This document shows positions 52,237 to 63,895 of a stretch of 64,000 nt of DNA, piece by piece. Each line of letters starts with the position of its first letter. Within the stretch, counting starts at the first letter, position 1. Source of the stretch: Histomonas meleagridis. Its lineage: Eukaryota; Parabasalia; Tritrichomonadida; Dientamoebidae. Below the pieces are notes generated by a model. That model did not search any database. It was not told where the DNA came from and saw nothing but the letters and a program-made list of their open reading frames with translations. Location: assembly GCA_020186115.1 (NCBI GenBank), contig WSYJ01000142.1, positions 868,001 to 932,000 on the forward strand, in the 5' to 3' direction. The translations under genes were made by a program, and so were the position numbers.

Positions 52237-54810
52237 TTACGCTGTAATTGTTGATGAATTAATTATATTTGTTATTAACGTCATTGTTGCGCTCAGCAAC
52301 TTATTTTGCTTTGATTGTTGTGGCATTGCTCTTTCATATTTATCGATTGAAGCCTTTATTGCGAGCGCCAATTTTGCGGGCGGCAACTTCAATGACTTTT
52401 GCGATCCACCGTCTTCCAACAATCTCTTTAATATATCGTTAATAATTTTCAAGAAGCTATTAATTGTATTTGTGCATATCTCTGTTGAGTCTTGTACGTA
52501 CGCAGATATTACAATCACTTCGCTAATTGCTCTAATGTATGACGCAGGATCAATACTATCACTTGTCAAAACGGATGAAATGTTATGTGAAAATCGCTTA
52601 TCGAATTCATTATCGAGCCAATTATATATTATATCTTTCATTGGGAATCCGTCGACGAACTTTGCAGTTTGTGTTGCGAGGATGAAACAATTTGACCATT
52701 GTTGTAAGTATAAACAAACGTCCAAATACGTACGGAATAAAAACATTGATAAAAATGAGTCATGTTTCTTAAGTGTATCGAACATTGTTTGAAATGAATT
52801 TTCTTCATCATTTGCAGCCGTTGATAATATCGCAACATAATCAGTGATTTCTTGCGTGATCTTTTGCCCATTATTTAAATTGGATCGAAGTCTTGTACGT
52901 GCATTATGATCTATTTTGGATAATACTTTAAATGATTCTTTTGGATCATCAAAAATTGTTGGATATAATAAGAAATATCCGACATCTAAAAACTTGTCCA
53001 ATTTTTTGTTACGAATTAATAAATGTAAATAAGTATTACCAACTTCTAATGCATCTTCAAATGATGACGAAGCTAATACCATTACTATGTTTAAGACATC
53101 TTCGCGTGAAAATGCATCTAACGCAGCTAATATATTACGCTTTTGTGATCGTAATATTGTTGCATCATTCTTTTGGATTCCGCTTAATACTTTAGCAAAT
53201 AATGTAAATCGTTTAACATCGGATAATTGTGATGATTCAGGCGCTTGTATTAATGAATTAGGTACAGCGGATGATAAAAAATATGAAAAAAAAGAGATAA
53301 CTTCTTCAATCGGAGTGTCACTAAAGCCATGTGATAAATCAAAGTTTTTGTTGGTGGTTAACTCTAATAATGGAAATGATGACGTAACATCATCTTTACG
53401 CTCTAACACTCCATGGACATCTTGTATTATGGCCGTAAATAATTGTTGGTTTTGTCTGAAATATAAAAGTTTTTCACATTCTCGACCAAATGATGAATCT
53501 AATCGATGTGGAATAACTGGTTCAAAGAATTTCTCCTTTAATTTACAAACACCTGTCGACCCATCAACACATGAAAAGTAAAATGAATCAATTCGATTAC
53601 ACCCGGAAACTAATGTCATAACAGGTGAATTAGATGGATTAATGGTTTGAAGACAATGATGTGGTGGACATTGATTGTTAATGTTCCAGATACGGATGGT
53701 AGAATCAATACTTGATGAAAATAAAAAGTCACAACGATGATTGGAAAATTGTAATGAAGTGATTTCATTCGTGTGACCGTTAAGCTCAAGAAACGGTTTT
53801 TCGCATGCACCCCGAAGGTCCCAAAGCTTGATGACAAAGTCATCGGATGAGGTAGCTAATAAGGGCTGAATGATAGAAGAAAACTTGATGTTCGAAATGG
53901 GATGAATAAATGATGATTGAAAAGTTTTGATGGTTTTCTTTGCACGAAGATCTTGTAAAAGAATATTACCACCATATGAGCCTAAAGCCATAACATCTTT
54001 ATATATAGGAGATGAATCAATACAAAGAAGTTGAAAACCATCACCACTACCATTGGCTTTAAGTTTATGGGTTGAGATATCCCAATTAAACCATTGTGAA
54101 TCAGAAATTGATTGAAACGTTGTCGGATTACGATAATTAAAGGACATTTGACGAGCACCAGATGTAATAGGTCCTGACATTGGTAAAACGGGATATTTAT
54201 CATCAAGTTTATGCTCATAAAAATGAATAAATTTGGCTTTAAATTGCTCTTTGTGTGCTGCATAATAGTTTTTAACAATCTTTTCTGCTTTTTCAAAGTC
54301 TTTCTCTTTGAGTTTTGATCTTTCAATAACTGAATGTGCTCCATATGGCCATGAAGGAATTTGCACATCACAACTATAAAATGTTGCTAAAGGCTCACCA
54401 AGATCTATGGGTGGTTTTTGTTCTGTGTATGTCATTTGCATAAAATCATTAAGATTTTGACCACGAGCAACATCAGCACAATTAACTTCATATTGTACAA
54501 CACCTTTAGAGTTTGAATGAAAAATCAAATTATTAAAATGTAAAATGCTTGTTGCTTCTTCAGATAGACGTGAAGTAGATTTTGGTGATAGTGGTAAATC
54601 AGTAGTGCCAAGATCTTGGAATGTTGCTCCTAGTGAGTAAAGAGAGCAATGACCTGAATTATCAACGAAAAATGATAAAGGAAAAGAATAGTCAACTGCA
54701 ATTTTTACATGTGTTTTAAAATTGTCTATTTTAAGTATTTCGATTTGTTCATCATCACATTTACTAAAATAATGTTTTGATTTCTTTCTCCATGTTGAAT
54801 CTGGATTCAT
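52237..54810 (-). CDS. WD40 and alpha-solenoid protein (Sec31- or WDR17-like)
   Basis: 857 aa from ATG 54810. Residues ~245-430 hold WD40 blades: DVMALGSYGGNILLQDLR, TFQSSFIHPISNIKFSSII / LLATSSDDFVIKLWDLR, GHTNEITSLQFSNHRCDFLF / SSSIDSTIRIWNINNQC. The second half (~480-857) is helical, with paired helices such as DALEVGNTYLHLLIRNK and MFLFRTYLDVCLYLQQWSNC. This layout occurs in coat and trafficking proteins (Sec31 and relatives) and WDR17. No diagnostic motif picks one. Intact frame. Confidence 0.65.
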   Translation of the reverse strand: MNPDSTWRKKSKHYFSKCDDEQIEILKIDNFKTHVKIAVDYSFPLSFFVDNSGHCSLYSLGATFQDLGTTDLPLSPKSTSRLSEEATSILHFNNLIFHSNSKGVVQYEVNCADVARGQNLNDFMQMTYTEQKPPIDLGEPLATFYSCDVQIPSWPYGAHSVIERSKLKEKDFEKAEKIVKNYYAAHKEQFKAKFIHFYEHKLDDKYPVLPMSGPITSGARQMSFNYRNPTTFQSISDSQWFNWDISTHKLKANGSGDGFQLLCIDSSPIYKDVMALGSYGGNILLQDLRAKKTIKTFQSSFIHPISNIKFSSIIQPLLATSSDDFVIKLWDLRGACEKPFLELNGHTNEITSLQFSNHRCDFLFSSSIDSTIRIWNINNQCPPHHCLQTINPSNSPVMTLVSGCNRIDSFYFSCVDGSTGVCKLKEKFFEPVIPHRLDSSFGRECEKLLYFRQNQQLFTAIIQDVHGVLERKDDVTSSFPLLELTTNKNFDLSHGFSDTPIEEVISFFSYFLSSAVPNSLIQAPESSQLSDVKRFTLFAKVLSGIQKNDATILRSQKRNILAALDAFSREDVLNIVMVLASSSFEDALEVGNTYLHLLIRNKKLDKFLDVGYFLLYPTIFDDPKESFKVLSKIDHNARTRLRSNLNNGQKITQEITDYVAILSTAANDEENSFQTMFDTLKKHDSFLSMFLFRTYLDVCLYLQQWSNCFILATQTAKFVDGFPMKDIIYNWLDNEFDKRFSHNISSVLTSDSIDPASYIRAISEVIVISAYVQDSTEICTNTINSFLKIINDILKRLLEDGGSQKSLKLPPAKLALAIKASIDKYERAMPQQSKQNKLLSATMTLITNIINSSTITA

Positions 54811-55155
54811 AAATTAATTGTCACTTTTTAATTACAAAAACAAAAAATGTGACAAATCAGAATTAAGCATATATCCAAAACATCCACAGCTTTTTTTGAA
54901 ACTTTGGCGAGTTTTCTTCATTTGGTAATTCAAAAAAAGCGAGACTCACATATTATTGAATTATCATAAAAATTTTTTTTCACAAATTAAAAGATTAGAT
55001 TGTGGCTTTACTGGAATTGAGTTGCTTTAAAATTGTTTTGAACTCATTTGCTTCTCATCTCGAAAATTTTGTTGTTTTTTTATTTTCATTTCACGCAACC
55101 ATTTATATCCATTCAATTTTGAATGATGTCAGCCACTTAACAGATCCAAGAAACA
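54811..55155. other. intergenic; promoter of succinyl-CoA ligase alpha, with a short upstream ORF
   Basis: About 345 bp. The TCATTT at 55086-55091 could be an initiator. A five-codon frame ATG ATG TCA GCC ACT TAA sits at 55123-55140, 15 bp before the main ATG; it would be in the leader if transcription starts that far up. Confidence 0.35.
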
Positions 55156-56082
55156 ATGCTTTCTTCCTCAGTTAGAAACCTTCACAAGCCACTTCTCTTC
55201 GTTGACGAGAACACCCGTGTTGTTGTTCAAGGTATTGGAAACCAAGGACAATTCCACTCACGTTTAATGCGCGAATATGGTACAAAAGTTGTTGCTGGTG
55301 TTCACCCAAAGAAGGCAGGTCAAATCATTGCCGGAATGCCCGTCTTTGCCTCCGTTAAGGATGCTGTTCAAAAGACAGATGCTAATGCATCACTTATCTT
55401 TGTTCCAGCTTCTGGTGCTGCTGCCGCTATGATCGAAGCCGCTAATGCTGGTGTTGGCCTTGTTGTTTGTATCACTGAACACATTCCACAACATGATATG
55501 ATCAAAGTTAAGAAAGTTCTCAAAGAAAAGGGAGTTGAACTCATTGGTCCAAATTGTCCAGGTATTATCCAACCACGCACTCATTGCAAGATGGGTATCA
55601 TTCCAACTAATATTCATACACCAGGTAAAATTGGTATTGTTTCTCGTTCTGGTACACTTACATATGAAGCTTCATATGCTACAACATTAGCTGGTCTTGG
55701 CCAATCCACAGTTGTTGGTATTGGTGGAGATCCATTTGCAGGACAACTTCACGTTGATGTTGTTAAGAGGTTTGCTGAAGACCCACACACTGAAGGCATC
55801 ATCCTTATTGGTGAAATTGGAGGTCAATCCGAAGAAGATGCTGCCGAATGGATTCACAAGAATCAACTCACAAAGGAGAAACCAGTTGTCAGCTTCATCG
55901 CAGGCGCCACAGCACCACCTGGCAAACGTATGGGTCACGCAGGAGCCATCATTTCCGGTGGAAAGGGTACCGCTGAAGGTAAGTACGAAGCACTCCAAGC
56001 TGCTGGCGTACGCATCTCAAGACACCCAGGAAACTTAGGTAAGTTTATCTTCGAGGAAATGAAGAAGATGGGCCGCATCTAA
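55156..56082 (+). CDS. succinyl-CoA ligase alpha subunit, hydrogenosomal
   Basis: 308 aa. [18 protein letters not shown] is a short Ser/Arg-containing leader typical of trichomonad hydrogenosome import. The CoA-binding Rossmann part follows ([60 protein letters not shown]). The active-site histidine that is phosphorylated is in [15 protein letters not shown] (His ~261). The enzyme makes ATP or GTP from succinyl-CoA and is the substrate-level energy step of hydrogenosomes, with a beta subunit not in this window. Regular length (about 300) and G/C-rich codons suggest high expression. Confidence 0.97.
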   Translation: MLSSSVRNLHKPLLFVDENTRVVVQGIGNQGQFHSRLMREYGTKVVAGVHPKKAGQIIAGMPVFASVKDAVQKTDANASLIFVPASGAAAAMIEAANAGVGLVVCITEHIPQHDMIKVKKVLKEKGVELIGPNCPGIIQPRTHCKMGIIPTNIHTPGKIGIVSRSGTLTYEASYATTLAGLGQSTVVGIGGDPFAGQLHVDVVKRFAEDPHTEGIILIGEIGGQSEEDAAEWIHKNQLTKEKPVVSFIAGATAPPGKRMGHAGAIISGGKGTAEGKYEALQAAGVRISRHPGNLGKFIFEEMKKMGRI

Positions 56083-56479
56083 ACACTTTACCTCATCTCT
56101 ATTTTTTGTTTTGTAACTATTCAAAATCTGATAATTAATTTTATCATTTTGAACAGAAAAAGAAATTTGTGTTTTCTTGACACAATAAACAAAAAATAAA
56201 AACATTTTTAAACTCACTTGCTATAAAATTAACCATGCAACTAGATATTATTGTTTGATTCCTCAGTTTACTTTTGTTTGATGAGCTCCTTTGGTATCTT
56301 TTTTAGTAAAACAAATCTCTTTTCACAATAAACGATTAACAAAAAATAAAATTTATTATCACATTTTAACATACTAAAGACTAAAATTAAAGTTGGTAGA
56401 AAATAACGAGGTGCCGTTGAACCATACTAAAAACGATTTACATTAGAACAAACTATATTTTATTGTTTATTTATCTTAT
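56083..56479. other. intergenic, nothing recognised
   Basis: About 400 bp between convergent genes. Confidence 0.5.
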
Positions 56480-58072
56480 TTACATTTGCTCAATGAATTT
56501 CTCTTCCTTGAAATCATCTGCAAAAGGATCTTCTTCAATATTTGAAATAGATATTCCTGTTGTGAATGTGTTTGTAGTTTGGTTATTATCATTTTGTTGT
56601 TCTGAAATTTCATTTTCATTGATTTCTTCTTTTTTATTTTTAATTCGAATCAATAATATAATTAGTAATGAAATTATAATAATAATAATAATAATAATAA
56701 CACAAACGATTATGATGATAATTGTTGTTTTATTATCATTTGTTTGAATTTCGTTATTATGAATAAATGTAAAGAAGTTCGAATAATAAATATAATAAGT
56801 TGAATAAATAATAACTGTGTAATCATAATATATAAATTCTGTTTCAATGTAAACATTCGATGAATTAATTGTAACTAGAGAAAGCGATTTTGTTTGTATT
56901 TCATAATATGTAAATGAATGCGTGAATGATAATGTTATCGTTAATAGATATGAGAAAGATTTCGTTAAATCATTTTGAAAAGATTCAGTAAATGTATTTG
57001 ATTTTGAATATGTATTACTACATCTGAATGTCTTTGACTTGAAATATGTGTTTGACTGAGAATATGTGTTACTTCGACTGAATGTATGTGATGCTGATAA
57101 TGAATGTGTTGGAAGTGGTTCGCATGTTCCTTCTGCGTTTTCTTTGGCAACATCTAAATTTCCAAATTTACTTCCTACATATGTTGAATATGTGATAACA
57201 CTTGTAAAAACATTAGAAAATGCATTTTCGCTAATTTCTGGTTCTGAATCTCCATAATAATAAATGCATTGAAGATTATAACAATTCCCAAATGCTGAAC
57301 CACCAATTTCTCTTATTCCATATCCAAGTGTTAATATCGTTAAATTAGAACATAATGCAAACGCTGAATTTCCAATTATTGTAACTGAATTTGGAATTGT
57401 AATGTTTTTGATTGATGAACACAATGAAAATGATGAACCTCCAATTGTTGTAACATTTTCTCCAAATATAATCGTTTCTAATTTAGAACATAACGAAAAC
57501 ACTGAACCTCCAATAGATGATACTGAATTACCAAAATTAACTGAATTAACTAAAGGCCATTCTGTAAATGAACCACTTGGAATTGAATAAATTCCTTCAC
57601 TGATATTTATAAATTTAGTGATGTTTTTATATTGATCAATTTCATTAAAATCATTTGAATTTGTTATTGTTAATGTTAAATTATCATTACAAAATAATTG
57701 AAAAGAATTTATGAAAAATACAACAAAAATTAAAACATTTTTATGTTTTTCCTTTTCGTTTGTTTTCAATTCATAGTTGGTCAATAAAAATTTCTGTATA
57801 AACAGCGGTTTTTTCTGAAAAAAATTGATATAAACCACCACAATCATGATTGAAAAAATAGCGGTTAAACGAACATAAGCATTGAATTTAAATGGTCGGC
57901 CTGTTTTATCGTTTAGCATCAATGCAAAAGAAAGAAATTCGTACTGGTTTAAAGATATATCTCCATAATGCATATCCAAAAGTTGTGTTGACATGTTGTT
58001 TTCAATAAGCATACTCGTTATAAAGAATTCCTTTTGTGTAATTGAGAAATATGATGCTTGGAATTTTGTCAT
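56480..58072 (-). CDS. BspA-like leucine-rich-repeat surface protein
   Basis: The frame is 530 codons, but the true start is unclear. A signal-peptide-like stretch (KNVLIFVVFFINSFQLFC) begins only at ~residue 107 and has no ATG beside it; in-frame ATGs are at 57847 and 58072. The upstream part is probably a foreign remnant. Four LRR_5-type repeats (~165-270): VFSLCSKLETIIFGENVTTI, SFSLCSSIKNITIPNSVTII, AFALCSNLTILTLGYGIREI, AFGNCYNLQCIYYYGDSEP. Then a Ser/Thr stalk (SASHTFSRSNTYSQSNTY), one membrane helix (TTIIIIIVCVIIIIIIIIIS) and a tail with EEDPFADDF, which resembles a DPF endocytic motif. Such proteins are thought to act at the cell surface in adhesion. Confidence 0.8.
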   Translation of the reverse strand: MTKFQASYFSITQKEFFITSMLIENNMSTQLLDMHYGDISLNQYEFLSFALMLNDKTGRPFKFNAYVRLTAIFSIMIVVVYINFFQKKPLFIQKFLLTNYELKTNEKEKHKNVLIFVVFFINSFQLFCNDNLTLTITNSNDFNEIDQYKNITKFINISEGIYSIPSGSFTEWPLVNSVNFGNSVSSIGGSVFSLCSKLETIIFGENVTTIGGSSFSLCSSIKNITIPNSVTIIGNSAFALCSNLTILTLGYGIREIGGSAFGNCYNLQCIYYYGDSEPEISENAFSNVFTSVITYSTYVGSKFGNLDVAKENAEGTCEPLPTHSLSASHTFSRSNTYSQSNTYFKSKTFRCSNTYSKSNTFTESFQNDLTKSFSYLLTITLSFTHSFTYYEIQTKSLSLVTINSSNVYIETEFIYYDYTVIIYSTYYIYYSNFFTFIHNNEIQTNDNKTTIIIIIVCVIIIIIIIIISLLIILLIRIKNKKEEINENEISEQQNDNNQTTNTFTTGISISNIEEDPFADDFKEEKFIEQM

Positions 58073-58307
58073 AAAAGAATTGAAGTATTTCTGACGTACA
58101 CTTGCTGTCAGTCAAAAAATTCCAAAAAAAATTTGTTTTAAAGAAAGTAGAATTATTGTTAAATATATCAAAATTATCATACTTAATTCCAAAGACTGGA
58201 ACTTCTGCATTGTGTGTATGAGTGAGCCCTTCTTTGCTTAGGTTCTTTTTCATATTTGCCAAATACACATCGGCCAATACAAAAGTTAAAAATCGCACGG
58301 TTAACAT
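58073..58307 (-). pseudogene. remnant ORF joined to the BspA-like gene
   Basis: Protein-like text in one frame from 58307 (RFLTFVLADVYLANMKKNLS, EVPVFGIKYDNFDIFNNN, TDSKCTSEILQFFYDK) appears to continue, after a frame change near 58070, into the first ~75 residues of the BspA frame (QASYFSITQKEFFITSMLIE). I do not recognise it. It looks like the end of a different gene. Confidence 0.35.
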
Positions 58308-59132
58308 GTAAAAATTTTGTTTCTTTTTTGAAATTTTTCAATTTAACCTAAAATTTGTTTGTTTCAAAATTTAAAGACACCTATAAAAGATAATACATTA
58401 AATGCTTGTAAAGACACTTTTAAATAATATAATGAATGGATGTGTTAGAGTTGAGTTTGCTGATTAAAATGATGTGTCCTTGTTGTTGCTGAGCACTTTT
58501 TATAGTATTAAATTTCATGATTTTTAAGAGAAATGCGTTTTAAACGTTTTATATTAATTTGTTTTGTGATACAAATTACATGAATAAATTAATCACATCC
58601 CAAAATATATTAGAGATATTATGTATAATTAAGTGATATATTAAGAAGAAAGACATATTATTGGATGTTAATAAATTGTAAATAAAGTCATATCACAAAC
58701 TTCATATCTTATTACTTCTATATTTATGGTGACCCTTAATATATTGATTCTAATTATCTTTATACATAATGTTTTGAGGCATGAATGTTTTTCATTTAAT
58801 TAATTTATTTTGTAAAGTAACTTAATGATTGATATCATTTACATTTAACATCTAATACTTAACGAAATATTTCTATTGTAAACTACAAATCATTTTGTAA
58901 ATGAATAATCTGATTCTATTTGATCTATAGAATGCTACATCAAAACAATGTTCAATATATTCGACGTTTTCGTTGTTAATTATATCAAAGTGGTAATCTA
59001 AGGAACAGATTTACCATTAGTTGAGAATAACAAATTGTTCATCGATTAATATTTCTCATTGCGAATCATTTCATAGTTTTTATTTAAATTAAAAATATAT
59101 CATTTAAAAATATATTTTTATTTTAAATTAAA
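58308..59132. other. intergenic, nothing recognised
   Basis: About 825 bp, AT-rich, no gene seen. Confidence 0.5.
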
Positions 59133-60235
59133 TCATAGCCAATTGTCTTCATCTTCTTTAACAATATCTTCAACTAAAGTATTGACATCTTCAATTTGAT
59201 TTAAACTTGATGTAGTTGAATCCTTAAATTGTAATGTCGATTTTCCTTTTTTGTTATTACTTTTTATTAAGAATATAACAATTCCAACAATTATTAACAC
59301 TAATGCAATTGATCCGCAAACAATTCCAATCAATGAATTAGTTGTAAGTACATTTGATTGCGAAACATTGTAATGAAATTTGAAAAATAATTGCAATGTG
59401 TTGAATAAATAATAACTGTGTAATCATAATAAAGAAATTCCGTTTCGATGTAAGAAAATGTTGAATTAAATATGGATAATGAAAGCGATCTTGTTTGCGT
59501 CTCATAATATGTAAATGAATAAGCAATTGTCAATGTATGTGTTAATGTATATGTAATCGAAAATGTTAAATCGCTTTTAAACGATTCAGTGAATGTATTT
59601 GACTGAGAATATGTATGTGATGCTGATAATGAATGTGTTGGAATTGGTTTGCAGTTTCCTTCTGCATATGTATTGCTAACATTTAACACACCAAAGTTAC
59701 TTTTGATATATGCTGGTTATGTTATAACTGTTGTTGTAACATTATAAAATGCATTTATTCCAATATTTGGTTCGTTAGCTCCATAATAATAAATACATTC
59801 AAGTGCATCACATTTACCAAATGCTGAACCTCCAATGATAATCAATTTCTAATGCTGCAGGATATTTCTAAATGAAACCATATGCATTTTGACTCCATGG
59901 TGGTAACGTGATTGATATTTCTGAATCATTTTATCATAAACGCTAATTTTCGTAATTCCTTCTTTTTGAATTAGAAAACTCTAAAATAGAATTATCATCA
60001 ACATTGATTTCATTAAAAATATCAATTTTATGGCCATGTGGATTATCACCAAGTGCAATTTATTGCGTTTCTTGTTCAGCTCTATAAGGATATAAAACTT
60101 GAACAAGAACTGATGCTATGTTATCTGTAATGGTTTTATCAGTGGCAGTAATAGTTACAAGAGCTTCTGCCTTTGAATATGCAATAGCTTTTGGATTAAT
60201 TTGAAGAATCTGATGATTTTAATAAAACTTTATTT
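59133..60235 (-). pseudogene. decayed second BspA-like gene
   Basis: Aligns in outline with the intact gene at 56480: AFGKCDALECIYYYGANEPN, a TAA after TTTVIT, then SNTYAEGNCKPIPTHSLSAS, SNTFTESFKSDLTFSITYTL, TQTRSLSLSIFNSTFSYIET, a frame change near 59396, a membrane helix (SLIGIVCGSIALVLIIVGIV) and an acidic tail ending EDEDNWL. Further upstream (~59880-60230) there are remains with stops: INPKAIAYSKAEALVTITAT, VLVQVLYPYRAEQETQ and DNPHGHKIDIFNEINVDDNS, not seen in the intact copy. Confidence 0.65.
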
Positions 60236-60315
60236 AAACGATTAAAACAAACAGAAAATAATTGTGTGTTATATGATCGTTGTATTTCTCGCTTGACCAT
60301 CAGAGAAAGTGCCAG

Positions 60316-61305
60316 ATGGATTTCTCAGAACCAACAATCCAAGACAACGAAATTCACGATCCGATCCCTGAAACAAGGGTAGAATTACTTTACTATGAAA
60401 GGTTCGAAAATACAAAAGAAGACAGAGTTGTTTTTGATTTGATCAATGCACCAGCATCTCATGCAAATGCTCTTCGTAGAACTCTTCTTGCAACAGTTCC
60501 ATCAATGGCTTTTGATTTTATTGAAGTATATCAAAATGCATCAGTTCTTCCAGACGAAGTAATCTGTCATCGAATTGGTCTTATTCCAATCAACATTAAT
60601 CCAAAATACTTCGAATATATTCAAGGTGACGCTAATATTGACACCATAGATGATCCAAAGACTACATTATTATTTGGTCTTTGTGTCATTGGTGGTGAAG
60701 GACCAGATCCCAATTTAGAAGGAGTAGATGCCACATGGGACAAGCTTCCACCATTTTACACAGGTCCTTCTGGGTGTGTTATGTCCAGTCATTTCGTCTG
60801 GATGCCATATCCTGATCAGCGTGAAATTCTTCCCGTCTTTCCCACAATGCTCCACGACAACATAGAAATCACACGTCTTCATCCCGGTCAAAAGATCGAG
60901 CTTTATGCTCGTGCAATCAAAGGCAGTGGTTCACGACATGCAAAGTTTTCTCCTGTTTCCACTGCATTTTACAGACTTGTACCCAAGATAGAGGTTCGCA
61001 ATGACATTAGCGACGAGAAAAAGCAACTCATTGTTAATTGTTGTCCTCGCCATGTGTTTGAGATTGAGGAATCCGGAAATGTCATAGCCGCTGACGTTCG
61101 TAAGTGCACATTTTGTAAAGAATGCACACGTCTGAAGCGATTAAATGGATGCGTCAGACTCGAAAAGGAACCAAATCATTATGAGTTCACAGTAGAAAGT
61201 TTCGGTGTAAGATCAGCACCATCAATTGTTAAAGAGGCGCTACAGATACTTAATCAGAAAAGTATGAATATGAAGGCAGCGCTGGAAGATGCTGTTTCTC
61301 AATAA
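60316..61305 (+). CDS. RNA polymerase I/III subunit RPAC1 (AC40)
   Basis: 329 aa. I use ATG 60316 (MDFSEPTIQDNEIHDPIPET); an earlier frame start is a TTG. The alpha-like dimerisation domain is clear: HANALRRTLLATVPSMAFDF, EVICHRIGLIPININPKYFE. The late region (KFSPVSTAFYRLVPKIEV and EKEPNHYEFTVESFGVRSAP) follows AC40 of polymerases I and III rather than RPB3. It pairs with AC19 to seed assembly of both enzymes. A CTFCKEC cysteine pair replaces the usual segment there. Full length, intact. Confidence 0.9.
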   Translation: MDFSEPTIQDNEIHDPIPETRVELLYYERFENTKEDRVVFDLINAPASHANALRRTLLATVPSMAFDFIEVYQNASVLPDEVICHRIGLIPININPKYFEYIQGDANIDTIDDPKTTLLFGLCVIGGEGPDPNLEGVDATWDKLPPFYTGPSGCVMSSHFVWMPYPDQREILPVFPTMLHDNIEITRLHPGQKIELYARAIKGSGSRHAKFSPVSTAFYRLVPKIEVRNDISDEKKQLIVNCCPRHVFEIEESGNVIAADVRKCTFCKECTRLKRLNGCVRLEKEPNHYEFTVESFGVRSAPSIVKEALQILNQKSMNMKAALEDAVSQ

Positions 61306-61612
61306 ATACAAATTAGAAATTCTAAAAATGATTATGGATTTGATTGACTTTTGTTGCGGTGTATGCTTCGAGGGATTTTACGTGAATTGAATAGATCGAA
61401 AGTAAAAGTAACAAAAGAAAATTTTGTTAAACATAAAAATTATGTGTGATTTTTCTTGAGAAGTGGTTATATTTTACTCATTGAGAATATTACCAAACAA
61501 GAAAAGTGTCAATAGTATCTTAAATTGTGTTTTCAAAATCATAACAACCCAGTTCGAGCCGAATGATTTTTGAAATTAACAATATTTTATTTTTAAATAG
61601 GTTTTTTTTAGC
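61306..61612. other. intergenic, nothing recognised
   Basis: About 310 bp between the polymerase gene and the ankyrin locus. Confidence 0.5.
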
Positions 61613-63676
61613 CTAACCGTAGGATTTCATCTCTGAAGTGTTACTGTAAATTCTTTCTTGTTCAAGAAGTAATTTAATCACTTCTGTATGACCTTTTAAT
61701 GATGCTTTCATAAGTGCTGCTTGAAATATTTTATATAATTTCCAAATATTATTTGGAAATATAAAATTATTAAAATAAATCCAAAATAAAATAATTAAAT
61801 ATCTTTAGCATTAATATCAATTCCTTTATAGTCAAGAAGTAATTTTACTGTATTAAAGTTTCCTAACATAGCTGCATAGATAAGTGGTGTCCAAAACAAT
61901 TTACGTAAGTTCCAATTATTATTTTGTAATATCATATTAATAAAATAAACATTAAGCAAAGCATATTAATATTTTTAACATTAATATTAATTCCCTTTTG
62001 CTCAAGAAGTAACTTAACTATTTCTTCATTATTTTTTAGAGCAGCAAAAATAAGCGCTGTATTAAATATTTTTAATATATTCCAAATATTATATTAAAAT
62101 ATTAAAATATAATAAAAATTTTGAAATAAATTAAAAAAAATACCTTTAATATTAATATCAATTCCCTTTTGCTCAAGAAGTAATTTTACAATTTCAATTT
62201 TCGCTGTTCCAGATGCAATCATAAGTGCTGTATCAAATAATTTGAATAATCATCGAATATTATTTTAAAATATCAAAATATTTAAATAAAAACCTAATAA
62301 AACATATAAATATCTTTGGCATTAACATCAATTGCTTCTTGATCAAGTAACAATTTAACTATCTCTATATGACCTTTTGAAGTTGCCATTGTAAGTGAAG
62401 TTCTAAATAAATTAAATCATTTCCAAATTATCAAGATAAATATCAAATTATTTAGAAAAATATAAAAAAATATAAATAAGTATCAAATTAATTGAAGAAA
62501 TAGATATATGATTGATATTAGTTTCTTTTAGACCTAAAATATATTTAACAAGTTCAATGCTTCCTGATTCAGCAGAAAATATTAAAATATCTTCAGAAGT
62601 TGCATTCAATCCTTGAAAATATTTCACAAGAATTATGTTACCAATTCGTGCTGCTGAATCAACTATATCATCATCAATTTTCATTCCTTCACCAAGTAAA
62701 AATGATAAAATTTCATAATTATGGTATAAAACACAGTTAAGTCCTAATTCTTCTAAAACATCAATTTCAATAATTTTATTTTCATAAATATATCGGAAAA
62801 TATCATTTCTATGCAATTTAATTGCTATTTTATATGCATCTTCAAATGATGAATGATTTTGTTCACATACATGAATGATTTCTAAATTTCCACCAGCAAT
62901 TGCATAGTAACCTGTGTTTTCTACATTTGCATTATTCATAAGTAAATATTTAAAACATTTTATAAAAGAAAAAAATGCTGCATAATCAATTAATGTAACA
63001 TAATGATTAATAAATGAACATATTTCATAAAGTGATGGTTCAATTGTTTGATTAAAATCAAAATTCGCATGTGATGATATTTCTTGAAGTTTTTCTATTT
63101 CATCATTTCGAATTATTTTCGCAATTTCATTCGGATTATGTCCCTCATTAATTAATTTCTTATGAAGTTCCCAATCATTCTTTGAAAGTTCTTGGTAATT
63201 TTCAATGATTATATTCATAAATGGACAAAATCGATTTTTTTCAATATTTTCTTTTGTCATATAATTTGCAAAAAATGAATCTTTTTTACTTTTAATTTTA
63301 TCTTCAAATATATTTGAACATGTTTTATCATTTTTTCAAGAATAAAATTTGATTCTTCTGTTCTTTTATTATTAATAAATTGGAAAAATACATCACAAAT
63401 TTTTGACGTGATTTGATTATCTTCTTCAAATGATTCAATTTTTTTAATGAAATTTATATATAAATCAGTACAACTCATTGAGTTGTTATCGATAACAAGT
63501 TTTATATATATTATTTGACTAATTAATATGTTAAATGAGTATGATATATTGAAATCAAATAAAGAAATTAAAGAATTTATTGACTGAGAAAAGTTTTCTT
63601 TGTTTAAATCAAAAATTATCTGTTTAAGTGAAAGTAGTATTTCCCATTCTTTTCCATTAATTTGACTTGTTTTCAT
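61613..63676 (-). pseudogene. DUF3447/ankyrin locus with five spacer-separated modules
   Basis: ATG 63676 starts the family head (MKTSQINGKEWEILLSLKQI) in one frame to ~63257. The DUF3447 core continues in another frame (NDWELHKKLINEGHNPNEIA, IEPSLYEICSFINHYVTLID, KCFKYLLMNNANVENTGYYA, AIKLHRNDIFRYIYENK, GLKETNINHISIS). Then five modules, each after a frame-changing spacer: TSLTMATSKGHIEIVKLLLD, TALMIASGTAKIEIVKLLLE, TALIFAALKNNEEIVKLLLE, PLIYAAMLGNFNTVKLLLDY and ALMKASLKGHTEVIKLLLEQ, the last ending with its own TAG at 61613. All five modules are open. The frame shift at ~63260 and the spacers prevent continuous translation unless the RNA is processed. Confidence 0.75.
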
Positions 63677-63895
63677 GTTCTTTTTTTTTGTATTGCAAGT
63701 CATTAAAAGATCAGATAAGTAATTAAACTTTTTCAGACAAAAGTCTTTAAATGAAAAAAATAAAAAATTCAAAATAACATTAATAGTTCTGATGTATCTG
63801 GTCTAATAATTTATCATATGACAAAGAAAACATTCATTTAAATAGAATAGAAATTTATTTTTCTCTATTTTCTACCCGACTTTTATGATGCTCTT

